DNA from: Holtermannia corniformis
Lineage: Eukaryota; Basidiomycota; Tremellomycetes; Holtermanniales
Direction: 5' to 3'
DNA length: 64,000 nt
Assembly (NCBI GenBank): GCA_001599935.1
Contig: BCIJ01000013.1
Span: 184,050 to 248,049 of the forward strand
The position numbers and the translations under genes were made by a program. Shown in pieces: positions 11,721 to 24,000 of this stretch. The stretch's first letter is position 1, and every line of letters begins with the position of its first letter. The notes under the pieces are model-generated. The model saw only the letters and a program-made list of their open reading frames with translations, ran no database searches and had not been told where the DNA came from.

Positions 11721-14700
11721 ATGGTCGACGGAAGTGGCCCCCACGTCGAGGTCGAACCGCCTGCTCCGGCTCTGTCCGCCGTCGGGTCTGGAGGCGCCAC
11801 GACCGCTCCCAATGGCCCTGCAAGTGTGACCACAACCGCTCAGAACGGCCATAGAGAGCTTCCAAGGCCTTCTGTAGCCCCAGAGGGCGCCAGTCCGGCA
11901 GTCAAACCCACTGCCAATCCTCGCAAGCGCCCAAGAGCCTCGGCTCCGGTGCTCCCGACCCGCACACTACGCGCCAGGGCTTCACTACCCAATCCGGCTC
12001 CCTCGCAGGCTGCTATGGATGATATCAAGCGACGACTGGGCCCCGAGGGCATCGCAGAGTTCCGAGACGAGCGTATCCGTCAACGCGAAGCCGAGGTCAG
12101 GGACGTTGTAGATGTGCATGACGGCCTTGTCAGGGAACGATTTCACCTCGAGCGCTTTGTGTCTATTCTTGAGGGTTGGAACCCTGCGGTCAGTTGCTTT
12201 CAATCACACGCACTCTATGTACTGATGCAGTACGCTCCAGGAAGCCAAGAAGGACAACTCCAACGTCTTTCTCGAGGTGCGTGTGCAACCTCGTGCATTG
12301 CTGTTCCATGTCGCTAATGAACGTTAGTACCGCATGCCGTATGACCTTGTCAACAAGTATCCGCACCTCGCGCCGCAGCCCGTTGCTGGCCCATCCCGAT
12401 CCCAGTCGAATCTTGCAAGTGCACTGCCAGTGGGCCGAACTACTCGTCGTGCAGCTGCAGAACGCTCGGAAGCTCTGGCATCGGTAGGCGTTGCCGCCGC
12501 GGTAGACGCCAAGCCGGCCGTCAACGGACTCAAGGCGGGCAAAGGCAAAGGAAAGGCCCAAGATATTGAGTCGGATCCAGACGTACAGCTTGTCGAAGCA
12601 GTCGCTCCTGCGGTTGCAAATGGTCATGGCAAAAAGCGCAAAGCTAAGGAGATGCTTCCTCCGCCCATGCCACCGCAAGGTCGCACACGCAGAGCGACCA
12701 TGGGTCCGCTAGAGGTGCAGAACGGCAACGCTACCGCCACACCACCCGCCACCAAGCGCAAAGGTCGACAACCTCGAGCATCTTTACCCGCTCAGCTGTC
12801 CGACGTCAAACCATCGCCTACGCCCATCTATCATACGAGCCCACCGCCATCAGTCGAACCCGAACGACCGCGCTTGCCATCGCTCGCGCACCTGTCATTT
12901 CCTGCGCCTCCCAAGCGCCGCCCGTCTGCTCTACATACGCTCCCACCCCCGCGCTATACCGATCCAACCCAGCATCCACCCCCACCCCGTTTCGGGCACG
13001 ATCCAGCTGCATACCTCGATTCGTACATCCAGGTCGACGACGCGGCTGTCGAGGTCAAGGCGCTTGAGCAGCGCGCGGCACGCGATGCACGAGCTCGCAA
13101 TCGCCTCGCCTACCTCCAATCTCTTGGTCGTATGCTGCACATCCAAGAGGCTCTTGACGAGGACCCATCACTCAACGTGCCCTCGTCATCTCGACCCGTA
13201 GCCAATGCGTTTTCCACAAAGCCACCACCAGAGCCCAAACGCCTCGCCGATCACCAAGACGCTCTGTTGACGCACATGGTCCAAGTGCGCAACGCGATGC
13301 TGGCCGAAGCCAAACTCAAGCCAGGCATCTGCCGCAAGCTGGCAAAGGGCGTGCAGCAGTACTGGGAGAAGCTCGAGAACCGCGATGAAGCGAGCAAGAA
13401 GGAAGAAGAGCGGCAACGCAAGGCGTTGATGCGGGGTCTCGTGCGCTCAATCAAGCAAAAGTGGAAACTCGCGGCAAAAGTCGTTCGACAGCAGAAGGAG
13501 ATGGAGAAGAAGGCGGAACAGGATCGATTGGGCAAGCAGCACTTGCAGAATATACTGGAGAGAAGCACAGGTTTGCTTGAGGCGCAGAGGGAGGACCTTA
13601 CGAGGCGCCAGCGGAGCCGCAGTGGGACAGAGGACGTCAGCGCTGCAGAGGATAGCGAGGACGACGGCAGCGATGGCGACGGCGATGAGGAAGAGGCAGG
13701 CGATGAGGACGAGGCCGGCGACGGAGACGAAGCCGCGGTTGAGACTGAAGGACTCTGTGAAGAAGAGACCGCCGCCATGGTCACCGCCGGGACATCGCCC
13801 AGGCCTCCTCAAGAGTCTGATGGCCTCAATGATGGTCCCACTGAGACCCGCGAAAAGTCACAACGTGCGGACACAAGTACAACGCCCCACCCACCCGGTG
13901 CAAATACACCGATCACGGCAACGCCTCGCCCGCCGTTGGAATCGACGAAGCCCGTATCCTCGCCCAGTCGGACGCCGGCCCCAGATCCCGATCCAGACGC
14001 CAACGACAAAGACTTCGCCGAGCCGGATGCTGCCGACGTGGAGGACGCCGAGCTTGACGTCGAGATGGAGGATGCTGAGGGCGCAGACGATGACGAGGAG
14101 GACAATGGGCTACTTGCGGATGCGGACATACCGATCGAAGAGCTCCTGAAGCGCTACGGGTACGCAGCAAGCGCTCTCGGAGGTCAACCAGAGTCTGAAG
14201 CGGACGAAGAGGCGGACACTGGCGTGGACGAAACTGTTGAACCCTCGTCACAAGCTGGCACGCCTGCTGCCGATCAGAGTCTGACGGATGCTGCTCTGGA
14301 AGAAAGCTCGACCCTGCTCATTACCGAGAAGCGCCAACGACGTCCCCGCGCTGTATGGACCCCCGAAGCAGCTCCTAAGCCCAAGGTTGTCGAACTCGAT
14401 GTTGGCGGTGTCGCGCAGACTTCAGACCTGGACGATGATGAAGAAAGCGAAGGCGACGACAGCGAAATGAATGGTAGTGAGGAGGAAGCCGTCTCCGTCG
14501 CGTCTGTCGAGCGGGATGAACACGGCCAACCGCGTATACGGCCGCCGTTCCTACTGCGAGGCAACTTGCGACCGTATCAACAAACGGGTCTCGAATGGCT
14601 CGCTAGTCTCTACGCGAACAATATGAACGGCATACTGGCAGACGAAATGGGTCTTGGGTGAGTGCTGGTGCCGAACCGCTGGACAGAGTCTAATGGGCTG

Positions 14701-17346
14701 CAGCAAAACGATCCAGACGATTGCCTTGCTGGCGCACTTGGCCTGTGACAAGGGCATCTGGGGGCAACACTTGATCATCGTGCCGACCTCGGTCATTCTC
14801 AACTGGGAGATGGAATTCAAGAAGTTCTTCCCGGGCATGAAGGTGCTCTGCTACTACGGCAACCAGAAGGAGCGCAAGGAACGACGCGTTGGTTGGAATT
14901 CGGACAATACCTTTCACGTCTGTATCACCTCGTACCAAATCGTGTTGGCCGATCAACACATCTTTCGCCGCAAGACCTGGCAGTACATGATCCTTGACGA
15001 GGCGCACAACATCAAAAACTTCCGCTCGCAGAGATGGCAGACGTTGCTCGGCTTCAGGTCCTACCGCCGGCTGCTGCTCACTGGAACGCCGCTGCAGAAC
15101 AACTTGATGGAGCTGTGGTCGCTGTTATACTTTCTCATGCCCAATGGCGTTTCGAGCGACGCTTCCGTGGCCAGTGGATTCGCCAACCACAAGGAATTCA
15201 GCGAGTGGTTCTCCAGTAAGCCATGCACGCGCCGCCGAACCAACTGACGCACCTCCAGATCCCATGGACAAGGCGGTCGAGACTGGCGAGACAATGGACG
15301 ACGAGACACGAGCGACTATCAGCCGTCTCCATACTCTTCTCCGGCCTTTCCTCCTACGTCGGCTTAAGAGCGAGGTCGAAACGCAACTGCCCGGCAAATT
15401 CGAGCATGTGGTCTATTGCCGTCTGTCCAAGCGTCAGCGATTCCTTTACGACGAGTTTATGTCTCGAGCGTCGACAAAGGAGGCTTTGACGAGCGGAGGC
15501 TACCTCGGCGTCGTCAACACGCTGATGCAGCTTCGCAAAGTGTGCAATCATCCCGATCTCTTCGAAGTGCGTCCTGTGCGGACGTCGTTTGCAATGGAGA
15601 AGTCGGTCTTGACAGACATGGAGCCGACCGAGGTACTAGTCCGGCGCCGTCTACTACAAGACGCCGACGCGCCTGACTTGGCGGCGCTCAATCTCAACTT
15701 TATCGATCGAGAGTGTGAGTCGGCGTTCGCATGTCGCTCTCGGCAACGCCTCGACGCTTCACACCTGCTGCCTTGGAGCAGTCAATATGACCCCACATCC
15801 GTCAGCGCACTCCCCGCCCCTGTCCTTGATGCCCGCACCAGCGACGGATGGCACGCCTTTCGTCACGACCTCGAGCTACGACAGCGTGAGCGTCGTTGGC
15901 AAAGTCTGCGACGCATCAACCGACTTCGCTGTGGTACCGCGCCCGTCTTCGGCAGCACTCTGTATGAGGCGCTCTCCGGGATCGGGCCCAAGATGCGCAT
16001 CATCCCTCAGTCGGTTGCCAGCAAGTACCCGCTTGAGCAACTGGAAGGCCATCTCCCTCGCACATCTGCATTGGTACACTCCCTCGTCGACCGTGCGGAA
16101 ATGATAACGCCGGTTTTGGAAAAGTTTGCCGTGATTCCTCCGAACGCCGTTGCACGAGACATGCCCGCCTACGCTCTCCCTGGGTTGCAGCCAACCTCGC
16201 ATCCCAACTTTCTCGATGCCGAGTTTGACAGCCTGCATCTGCCGACCGTCAAACTTCAGATCGCCTTCCCTGATGCCAGTCTCCTGCAATACGACTGCGG
16301 CAAGTTGCAGAAGCTATACGAGATGCTGCGCGACCTCAAGGCCGGCGGTCACCGAGTTCTGATCTTCACGCAAATGACACGTGTGCTTGACATCCTCGAA
16401 ATGTTTCTCAGCTACAACGGCCATCGATATCTACGGCTTGATGGTAGCACCAAGATCGAGGATCGTCAGATCATCACCGAGCGCTTCAACTCGGATAGCC
16501 GCATCTTTGTGTTCATCGCCTCAAGTCGGTCGGGTGGTGTTGGCATCAAGTGAGTACGGCCTCGAGCACGGTGACTTGCTGACTATCACTCAGCTTGACT
16601 GGCGCAGACACAGTCTTCGTACGTTCCGTTCTTGATATGTAAATGGACTGCTAATCGCACCCAGTTCTATGACTCTGACTGGAACCCTTCGATGGATCGC
16701 CAGTGCATGGATCGTGCGCACCGAATTGGACAAACTCGTGAAGGTGGGTCATTTTCTGCAAGCGCACACAAATCACTGACGTGCTATCAGTCCATATCTA
16801 CCGATTCGTGTCGTCACACGTGAGTGCACGGTCTGTCATTGCTCGGTCAGAACTGACTCGAAGCAGACTGTCGAGGAGAACATGCTCAAGAAGGCTAATC
16901 AGAAGCGACTGCTCGACAATGTCGTCATTCAACAAGGTGACTTCACGACCGAATTCTTTGGCAAGATGGACTGGCGTGACACGCTCGATGATTTCGCCGA
17001 CGTTGTCGACGTTGACGTTGAACCCGAGGAAGAACAGCCCGCCATTGCTGCGCCCGGCACAGACGATATCACGCGTGCGTTTGCAGAGGTCGAAGACGAG
17101 GAAGATGCCGAGGCGGCCAAGGTAGCGCAATACGAAGGCAACCTTGACGCGGGCGATTTCGCTGTCGCAGCTGGCGACAGTGTGCCGGTGAAACGCGTCA
17201 CTGTTGTGGAACCAAGTGCAAGCGCGACGCCGAATCCACCTGGCGAGGACGAGGACACGGACGAAGACGATCTCGAAGGCGAGCCAGGTTCTGTGGACGA
17301 GTACATGCTCAGGCTTGTCCAGTGGGATTGGGACTGGTTCGCGTGA
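11721..17346 (+). CDS. SWR1: Swr1 chromatin-remodelling ATPase, 1,749 aa
   Basis: Catalytic subunit of the SWR1 complex, which exchanges H2A for H2A.Z in promoter nucleosomes. Nine exons: 11721-12188, 12241-12276, 12328-14657, 14704-15215, 15259-16549, 16594-16618, 16665-16743, 16791-16819, 16867-17346. The N-terminus is disordered and basic. An HSA-type helical block rich in Arg/Lys and a long acidic region (about residues 640-900) precede the Snf2 ATPase. ADEMGLGKTIQT (near residue 940) is motif I and ILDEAH (near 1041-1046) is motif II. The second lobe has [13 protein letters not shown] (about 1507) and [10 protein letters not shown] long insertion between the lobes, as in Swr1/Ino80, separates this from Snf2 and Chd1. 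The protein ends in an acidic tail. Exons 6-8 are only 25-79 bp. Confidence 0.95.
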
Positions 17347-17492
17347 ATCGGACCTTGCGAGCGCACATTTTCAACGCATGCGCGTCCTCAGATACCAGGG
17401 ATGCACCATCTCATGGTGACAATGCTCACAGTGATCGGTACTCAATGCATAGATCACCACATGTAGATGGACAACTTCAACGTATCTACTGT

Positions 17493-18676
17493 CTACGGCT
17501 TCCAGTTCCAATTCCACTTGTAGTCTCCGCGGTTGATGTTCGTAAACTCGCGCTTCTTGGGGTTCCACTTGGAGCCAGCCATCGTTTGCGTGTAGACGCG
17601 AGTGTAGTCGTCATGGTTCACAAACTGAATCGTCAGCAGGCCGTCTCCAATATCAGCCTGGGGCTGGTCATACCAATTCGACCAGATCCTCCACCAATTG
17701 GCACCGGTTTGTCGGCAATGCATAGCTGACAATGGAGTACTCTAGGTGGTGTGGCTCGTCGAGATCGGGCGCATTGCGCAGCTCACTGGCGTTCTTGAAT
17801 GCCTCGATGAAACAACCCTGTGCATTGATGCGCACCCCCTGATGCGAGTGCTTCGCGCCAGTGACCATCTGTTGTAGTATGCTGCCGCGAAGTTTCGCAG
17901 ATACCGCGCTGAGCATCGCGTGCCCTTCAGTTTCAATCGACATCAGAGTCGACGTGGGACGAATGTTATGGATCCAAGGTATGGTTTGGAAGGTCAGCGC
18001 AGGGGTGTTGGTTCCCACTGTGGGTTGTGCATCAGAGCTGTAATTTTTGGCGAACGGGAGCAAGCCGATCTGACTGACCTTGGGTGATGTAGTCAAAGGA
18101 TCCAGAGGGATGCTCCCCGAGCACTCCTAAAGAAACCATTTCTTCAGTCGTCCTGGCCCAAGCAAAGGAATCATTCTCAAGCAATGTCGACGCCCGATCG
18201 ACCGCGATGTCGATGATGAGCTTGACGTACTAGAGTTCCCAGTGAGCAGAACCCTGACGGGTCCCTCACTCACATGTTCCATCTTGGCGTTCTGCTCGGC
18301 TTTGAACACATCCAGAGCTGCTCGCTTGTCTCCATCTTCAGCCGCCCCCAGCATCTTTGCAAATGCTGACGGGAAGTTCTGTGATCATCAGCTGGGCGAA
18401 GTGATCACACAAATCTCAACGCACTCTACGCCTGATAATGACCTCGAACTCTTCCAGCTGGTCCTTGTAAGGGAGGCAGTAGTCGTAGCCGCGCGTTTCC
18501 GGAGCCGGGCGCTCGAAGCCGCGTTCAGTGCTTGGCTCGCGTATGAAGTGCATTTGCGTCACCTTGCGGAAATCGGCTGGCTTCAATTGGAAACCTGTTT
18601 GGTGAAGATTGGGGTTTGGGAGCGTGCCATTGGTAGGACTACCACCGTTTGTCTTACTGACGCCATGACCGTTCAT
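17493..18676 (-). CDS. Unidentified five-exon protein, 315 aa
   Basis: The function is not recognised. Minus-strand exons are 18443-18676, 18274-18378, 18079-18229, 17731-18017 and 17493-17663; the last junction has alternatives within about 10 codons. The N-terminal 30 residues are Gly/Asn/Pro-rich. The middle looks helical (YVKLIIDIAVDRASTLLE, then SFAWARTTEEMVSLGVLG). The C-terminus ends in a striking aromatic, Lys-rich tail, NINRGDYKWNWNWKP. A segment with IETEGHAMLSAVSAKLRGSI suggests a further helix. No signal peptide or transmembrane helix is seen. It converges on SWR1, with stop codons about 145 bp apart. Continuity across four introns makes it a real gene. Confidence 0.6.
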
Positions 18677-18845
18677 GATGGCCCCTCTGGTTCAGAGTCG
18701 AGCGAGGGATGTGAGAAGAACCTGCGGTGTAAGAAGGTTTTGGGGTTAGTGCATACGCCGTCTTGCCGATCCCTCAGGTGGTACACTCTTCCTCAGCCTG
18801 CAGCCCGCGAGCGTGTAGACATCGGAAGAGGCTCGCGTGTGATGC

Positions 18846-19368
18846 TCACTTGCAACATCCGACACGTGGGTTTAACATGATGACGACAGGACCGGTTTTA
18901 CGTAAATGTGGCACTGCCCTGACGATCTTGGCAGCTGCTTCCTTTCGAGAGTCACAAGTCCGTCTGATGCCGGCGACGTTTAGCTGCGACCACCAAGACA
19001 TACCTTCAAGTCTCGATCAGCGATGGGGGTTCGTGTGTTTCTGTGACAAAGCATGCACTGACCTGATCGAAGGCTCTATTGTATACAAGATCGATGTCAA
19101 CCACGTCGCAGGAAAACCTAAACATCAGCGGCTCTATCAAGCCTTGTTGTACTCCAATGCGGCCGACAATAACGTGCATTGTATTGAGCAGTGTAGGTTC
19201 CAGGGAGGCGCGCGTGAGGGTTTGGCGCGTGTCGGCAAAGAGCTCCAGAACCGAAGCGAGGCTAAGGATGGACAACCGCTAGATCAAGTTGCTCGCGTCG
19301 TGAGTTCGCGTTGTGTTACGATCTTGTCATCTTACGGGTCTCGAGAACGAAGCGGCCTTCAGCCACAT
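18846..19368 (-). CDS. Probable small spliced gene, structure unresolved
   Basis: Minus-strand exons 19336-19368 (MWLKAASFSRP) and 19063-19278 join in phase 0 and give about 83 residues with an amphipathic basic start, then RLSILSLASVLELFADTRQ and a hydrophobic VIVGRIGVQQGLIEPLMF stretch. After 19063 a good donor is present but the downstream exon is ambiguous. One option ends the protein within eight codons after an acceptor near 19008. Another uses an open segment ending at 18846 (KIVRAVPHLRKTGPVVIM), which I could not join in frame. The family is unknown. The start region overlaps the opposing plus-strand frame described next. Confidence 0.35.
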
Positions 19369-19712
19369 CTTCGGCGACACACATTCCGCAAGATGCGGGC
19401 GCGCACAGTTCTTGAAGCCCCTTGGGCACGGCAGGCCTGACATAGACCCGTTAGACTTCGAAATTGAGGACACTCTCGTGCTCTATACGCCAGAGCTAGA
19501 AAGCGCGAGAGTGCCGGTGCCATTGTCCCACAAAGCGACGGCGCAAGTTCTCGCTAAGACCGACTGGGTTGTATCCGTCGTACCTACACGGTTGTGGAAG
19601 TTGGGTAAGCCAAGCAGCCGTCTGAACTCACATAGCTGATACCTAATCAGGCCAAGACCTCACCGAAGGTCTCAAGGACGAAAAGCAAGGAGTGCTGTCA
19701 CGCTACGCGTGA
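19313..19712 (+). CDS. Unidentified protein, 3' part; 5' end unresolved
   Basis: A plus-strand open frame containing FEIEDTLVLYTPELESARVP, a PLSHKATAQVL block and a DWVVSVVPTRLW segment looks like real protein. A 46-bp intron follows Leu-Gly near 19615 and joins it to QDLTEGLKDEKQGVLSRYA, with the stop at 19710-19712. No ATG exists in this frame upstream, so an earlier exon is needed; acceptors near 19441 (TGACATAG) and 19392 are candidates. The family is not recognised. Its last 15 bases overlap the convergent minus-strand gene ending at 19698. Confidence 0.4.
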
Positions 19713-20283
19713 GCGTTCCACGAAGTGAAAGTTACTTCCATGCGAGCTGCCGCCAGGCAATTGAGCTGCGAGATGGCGATATCGTTTCGCACTTCTCTGT
19801 TAGTTGCTTGAGTACTTCTACCATAGCAGGTAGCTGATAAGGTCCAGTACGAAAACGTACTTGCACGGTCTGTGTATCGCAGGGACGCTGCTGCGCTACA
19901 TGGCGGGCGAGAAAAGCGAGATGAACGGAAAGTGTCGTTACTGGCTGTCTCCAGACGTTTGGGACTGCTTTCGCCAGAGATCGCCAAGAGATCTTCGGTC
20001 TGATGATGGTTATGGTATTACTACGCTCACGTTCATCACCTTCTTTGCTTATTTGAGTGAACCGGTAGTTGACGATCACCTCAAGCTTGCTTTGCCCATC
20101 ATCCGCTGGCACAATCGGCTTCCTTTGAGGCTCAACAAAGCGTTTCAACCAGGGACTACTTGAAGAACTCGTCACAGGGTCACCGTGAGCATCGACGATG
20201 AAGACATCTTGCGCTCCGCTGACGCGAGCTAGCTCACTGCTGCCATCACTGGCTGCATTGAGCATGTCGTCGTTCTTTACCAA
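19698..20283 (-). CDS. Unidentified protein, about 167-173 aa
   Basis: Exons 19861-20283 and 19698-19796 join across a 64-bp intron with a GTACGT donor and CTAACAG acceptor. The N-terminal part has SGAQDVFIVDAHGDPV and a serine run; the middle reads EVIVNYRFTQISKEGDERE, then TITIIRPKISWRSLAKAVPNVW. The C-terminus after splicing is basic. No family is recognised. The first Met is at 20283 and the second at 20265; the second shares the sequence CATG with the start of the divergent BAG gene at 20264, so the true start may be the second or a later codon. Confidence 0.45.
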
Positions 20284-20985
20284 TCCGTTCCGTCGTGCAC
20301 AGAGAGAAGAAGAGAGCGGTCAGATCCAAGTACAAGTCCGATGGGGTCGTGAGCGGTGCGTAAGCCCTGTTGACAGGATCGAGCACTGATCGATTGCAGC
20401 CTCAACATCCCCATCCCCAATGCGGCCACTACGCCCCTCTCCTCCCTGCTTGCGACCCTCGCTCAACATACGTCCCTTCCTCTCAACTCGCTCAAATTGA
20501 TCTACAACGGCGCCGTGCTGAAGGACGGTGGGATCACGTTGGCGGCCTATGGCATCAAGCAGGGGTCAACTCTTGTTCTCGTCGGGAGCAGCGGCGAAGT
20601 GCCCGGTCCCGACAGTGCCCCGTCGAACGCCGGGGGAGCAGTCAAGAAGGCAAAGCAGCCACCACCAACGACTGAACCGGCCCTGATCGAGTACATTGAG
20701 CAAGTGGTGGACCGTGCTACGAAAGAGCTCGTGCCCACGATCCCGCCATTCCTCGAGTCGTGCAAAACGCAAGCATCGGCAAAGGGAGCAGAGATCCCGC
20801 CAGAGCTGCAGCGAGAGCACGCCCGGCTGAGTGAACTGTTACTGCGTGGACTACTCGAGCTCGACGGCGTCGAGGTCCCAAGCGGTTGGACGGATGCAAG
20901 GAAGGCGAGGAAAGACGGCGTGCGGTCTGTGCAAGGGCATCTAGACAAGGTAGACGCAGGCTTCAAAGAGGCCAAGGGTCAATAG
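20264..20985 (+). CDS. Ubiquitin-like/BAG-domain Hsp70 co-chaperone, 225 aa
   Basis: BAG proteins bind the Hsp70 ATPase domain and promote nucleotide exchange. Exons are 20264-20355 and 20400-20985, with a 44-bp intron. Residues ~22-85 form a ubiquitin-like domain: a VQVRW strand, LNSLKLIYNGAVLKDG and the closing YGIKQGSTLVLVG. A Gly/Pro/Lys linker follows, then three helices over residues ~120-220 (EQVVDRATKELVPTIPPFLE, LQREHARLSELLLRGLLELDGV, DGVRSVQGHLDKVD) with the arrangement of a BAG domain. The N-terminus is short and basic (SSFFTNPFRRAQRE). The layout matches human BAG1 and fungal Snl1-like/Bag proteins without the membrane anchor of yeast Snl1. Confidence 0.85.
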
Positions 20986-21044
20986 ACATCATGTAGACTT
21001 GCACACTGTACTTCTGAAACGTCCAACCAGTGCATTGCAAATGC

Positions 21045-24000
21045 TCAACCCGACTTTTCGCTCAAATCCCGGAGCTCAATCTTCTCGCCGTCAGCTCGCT
21101 TGTCATCCGCTAGCGATCGACTCTTGTTGGGCGATGCGGCGTATGGGACGTTGAGCTGCTCTCGAAGCTTGGAGTCTTCCGCAAATGCCTCGCGCAACTT
21201 GTCGGTGCCTATCCGCTGTACCTACGCCGTATCAGTGTGCCAAGATCGATAGCGAGCAACGCACCTCGCCGACCACCGTTTTGCTAATCTGCAGCAAGGG
21301 ACCTAGCAAGCCGAGCTGCAAGACAATGTAGCTGTCGCGTGATCAGCGCGAGCTCTAAACAAAGTCGGATCACTCACGCCGAGGCAGCCAGGATTGCCAG
21401 CATGGCAAAGTATACCGGGTTGAACAAAACCGCCATCGCTTCGTTCCACCCGAGCACGACCATTGCGCCGTAGATCCACACTGGGATCTTGGCTACACTC
21501 GAGACCATACTTCGCTTGGCTTCGACAAAGGTCGCATCTGCTTCTCGTCGGAAACGCGACTCGAGGGAAAGAACTTTGGTGGAGGAGAGTAGAGTGAAGG
21601 CGGTCGTCGGATCAAAGGCGGCGTCGTCGTCTGTGAGCTCGAGAGAAGAGGTTGCAGGTAGAGATGGGAGGAGAGTGTCGTCGCTGGGGTTGACAGTTGC
21701 GTAGAGTGGCAGCAGCGCCAGCGTCTGACTGCATCAGCATCGCTAAGCTCGTAGTCAGGCAGACTCACCTGATCCTTGGCAACCCGGAACGCCTCCTCGA
21801 TATCATCTTCTGGCTTCCACACGCGCGGCACTCCGCCCTCATCATATCTAAAGCGCTCCTCAAAGGTCGCCCTGAGTATCGCCAAAACGCTCGCATCCGA
21901 CGTCTGCTCCTCCAGCTTGCGTCGAAGCGCAAGCCACGCCCGCGTTCGGAGTGAATCAAGTGCAGCGTCGTTCTCCTCCGATGTGCAGTTGAAGCCTATG
22001 GTGCTGATCAGACATGTACCAACGAGCCGGACAGTGTGACCTACTCTTGGCTTTGGCGAGGTAGGCTGACTCTGCTTTCTCGCTGATAGTCTTGAACGAG
22101 AGCAGCACCTCGTCCCACATGCCCTTGTGCGGCTTCGCCAGAGCGATTTCGACAGGCTCGGCAAGTTGACGCTTAATCGTGCGCTAGCAGACGGGGCGTC
22201 AGCGTCAAATCCAGTCAGGTAGCGGTCCGTACGCACGTCGACAGCGCCGACCATCTTCTTCGTCTCCTCGGCCCGGCACAAGTCGGCAATCTGCCTCAGG
22301 TCATCTTCGAGCAGTTCGAGCTCCTGCTCGTATTCCCAGTCGGTGTCCGGCAAGTGTATCTCTGCCCCCTATCAGCTCTGCTGCGCCGCATCACAACACG
22401 CGACCCGGCAAACCTTGAGCACCCTTTACGAACTCGCGTCGAACACTCTCACGCACACGCGTCGTGACTTCTGCAAAGTCGTACTTGTCGCCTTTGAGCT
22501 CCTCTGTAATCTCATTGCGGAAGCGCAGGACGGCATTCTTGTGCAGGTTCTTGAGCTGGCCGAGGAACAGCGGGGAGAGCGAAGCGTGTAGCTGCTTGAT
22601 CAGATCGAGGCGCTTGCGCGCGTACACGGCAGGATGGTAGCGCGAAGCGTCGCGATCAAATTTGCCTATGGGGGCGTGAGCCGACTGCGTTGGAGGCAGG
22701 CGGTTTACGTACCAAGCGCGGTATCCCGCCATTCGACCATGAGCGCGCCCAAGCCCTGCACAATGCTGCCAGCTTCCACGGGCCGCCGAATCGCCTTTGA
22801 CGCCTCGAGGAACGCAGTCAAGACGCTCTGCGCAATCTCATCACACCGGAACTGCGCGAGCAGCTCTTGCTGCGTTGGAAGATCGAGGTCCTTGTTAGAA
22901 AGGACTTGTTGCTGCCCGTTGTTAGCTGCTGCGGTACCTTACTAGTGCTGTTAGTGCTGACCCAGATCCCCTCCATATAGAACCCGACGCCGTCCGCCGG
23001 GATGCGTTTATGGTACCCCGGCTTGAACACGTAATCGTCTCTTGACCGATCCGTGAAGCGTTTCCGGAGCTCGAGGACCGACGTCTCGAATTGGTCTGGC
23101 ATCAGAACTTTGTGAGGCAGTGCGGCGAACGAGAGGTCAAAGTAGGTCGAGAGTGAGGCGTCTGCGAGGTGTGCGGGCTGCGAGTGGCATGAGCACTGAG
23201 CGTTGCGGCTGGGGTCAAGTGCTCACCTTTGACAAGCTCGCCCAGATCTTCTCCATGTCTTGTGTCAATGTGGCCGTGAGGTTGCTGAGAGGCGTCGAGC
23301 CGACGTGATCACGAATCACGAACAAGATTAGAGTCTTCTCCTGCGGTCTGAAGGTGTGTCAACTGGCTGGCCTTGTTGTAGCGATCACTGGGTCGAAGAA
23401 CGGCACCTTGGTTTTGAGTTATCGCTACCACCGCCAAAGAGCCCCAAGTTGACTTCAAACACAGTCTTGAGCAGACCCATGTTGGCACCTTGGTACAGTC
23501 CGATTTGATGCTCCCTGTCGTGTCAACTGTCAGTTTGAGTATCTGTATATCCCCTCTCCGCCCGATCTACTGATCCCCACACCGCAACGGTGTAGCGAGC
23601 GCGCAGTAGACGGAGAAAGCCGAGAGCGACGTACCACAAGTTGACGAGCAAGACCTCTGTCGATGCCAGACTGAACAGAGCCGACTTGCGCTCGAAATCT
23701 TGGTCTTCGCCGCGCTCCCGGCCATCGGTGCCTTCGACGTCCATGACGAGGGTACTGGAGAACGCAGAGGGACACATCCAGATACCTAATGTGATCGTCA
23801 GCACTGTGAAGCCCGAGGTAGCTGGGTAGGGCTATGCACCTTTGGTCGTCTGCTGGCGCTTGGACTCGTCCATGACTTGGAAAGAGGTGCCAAAGAGCCG
23901 GTTCAGGAGGGTACCTTGTGGCAAAACCAAATCAGCTTGGGTACGCGATCGATATTATACGGATCGAGTGGGAGGCAGAGCAAGACTCACTCTTGCCGGT

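Noticed and set aside
18763..19440. 225-codon plus-strand frame
   Set aside because: It is mostly antisense to minus-strand exons with better protein character and has no splice continuity with the real plus-strand frame.
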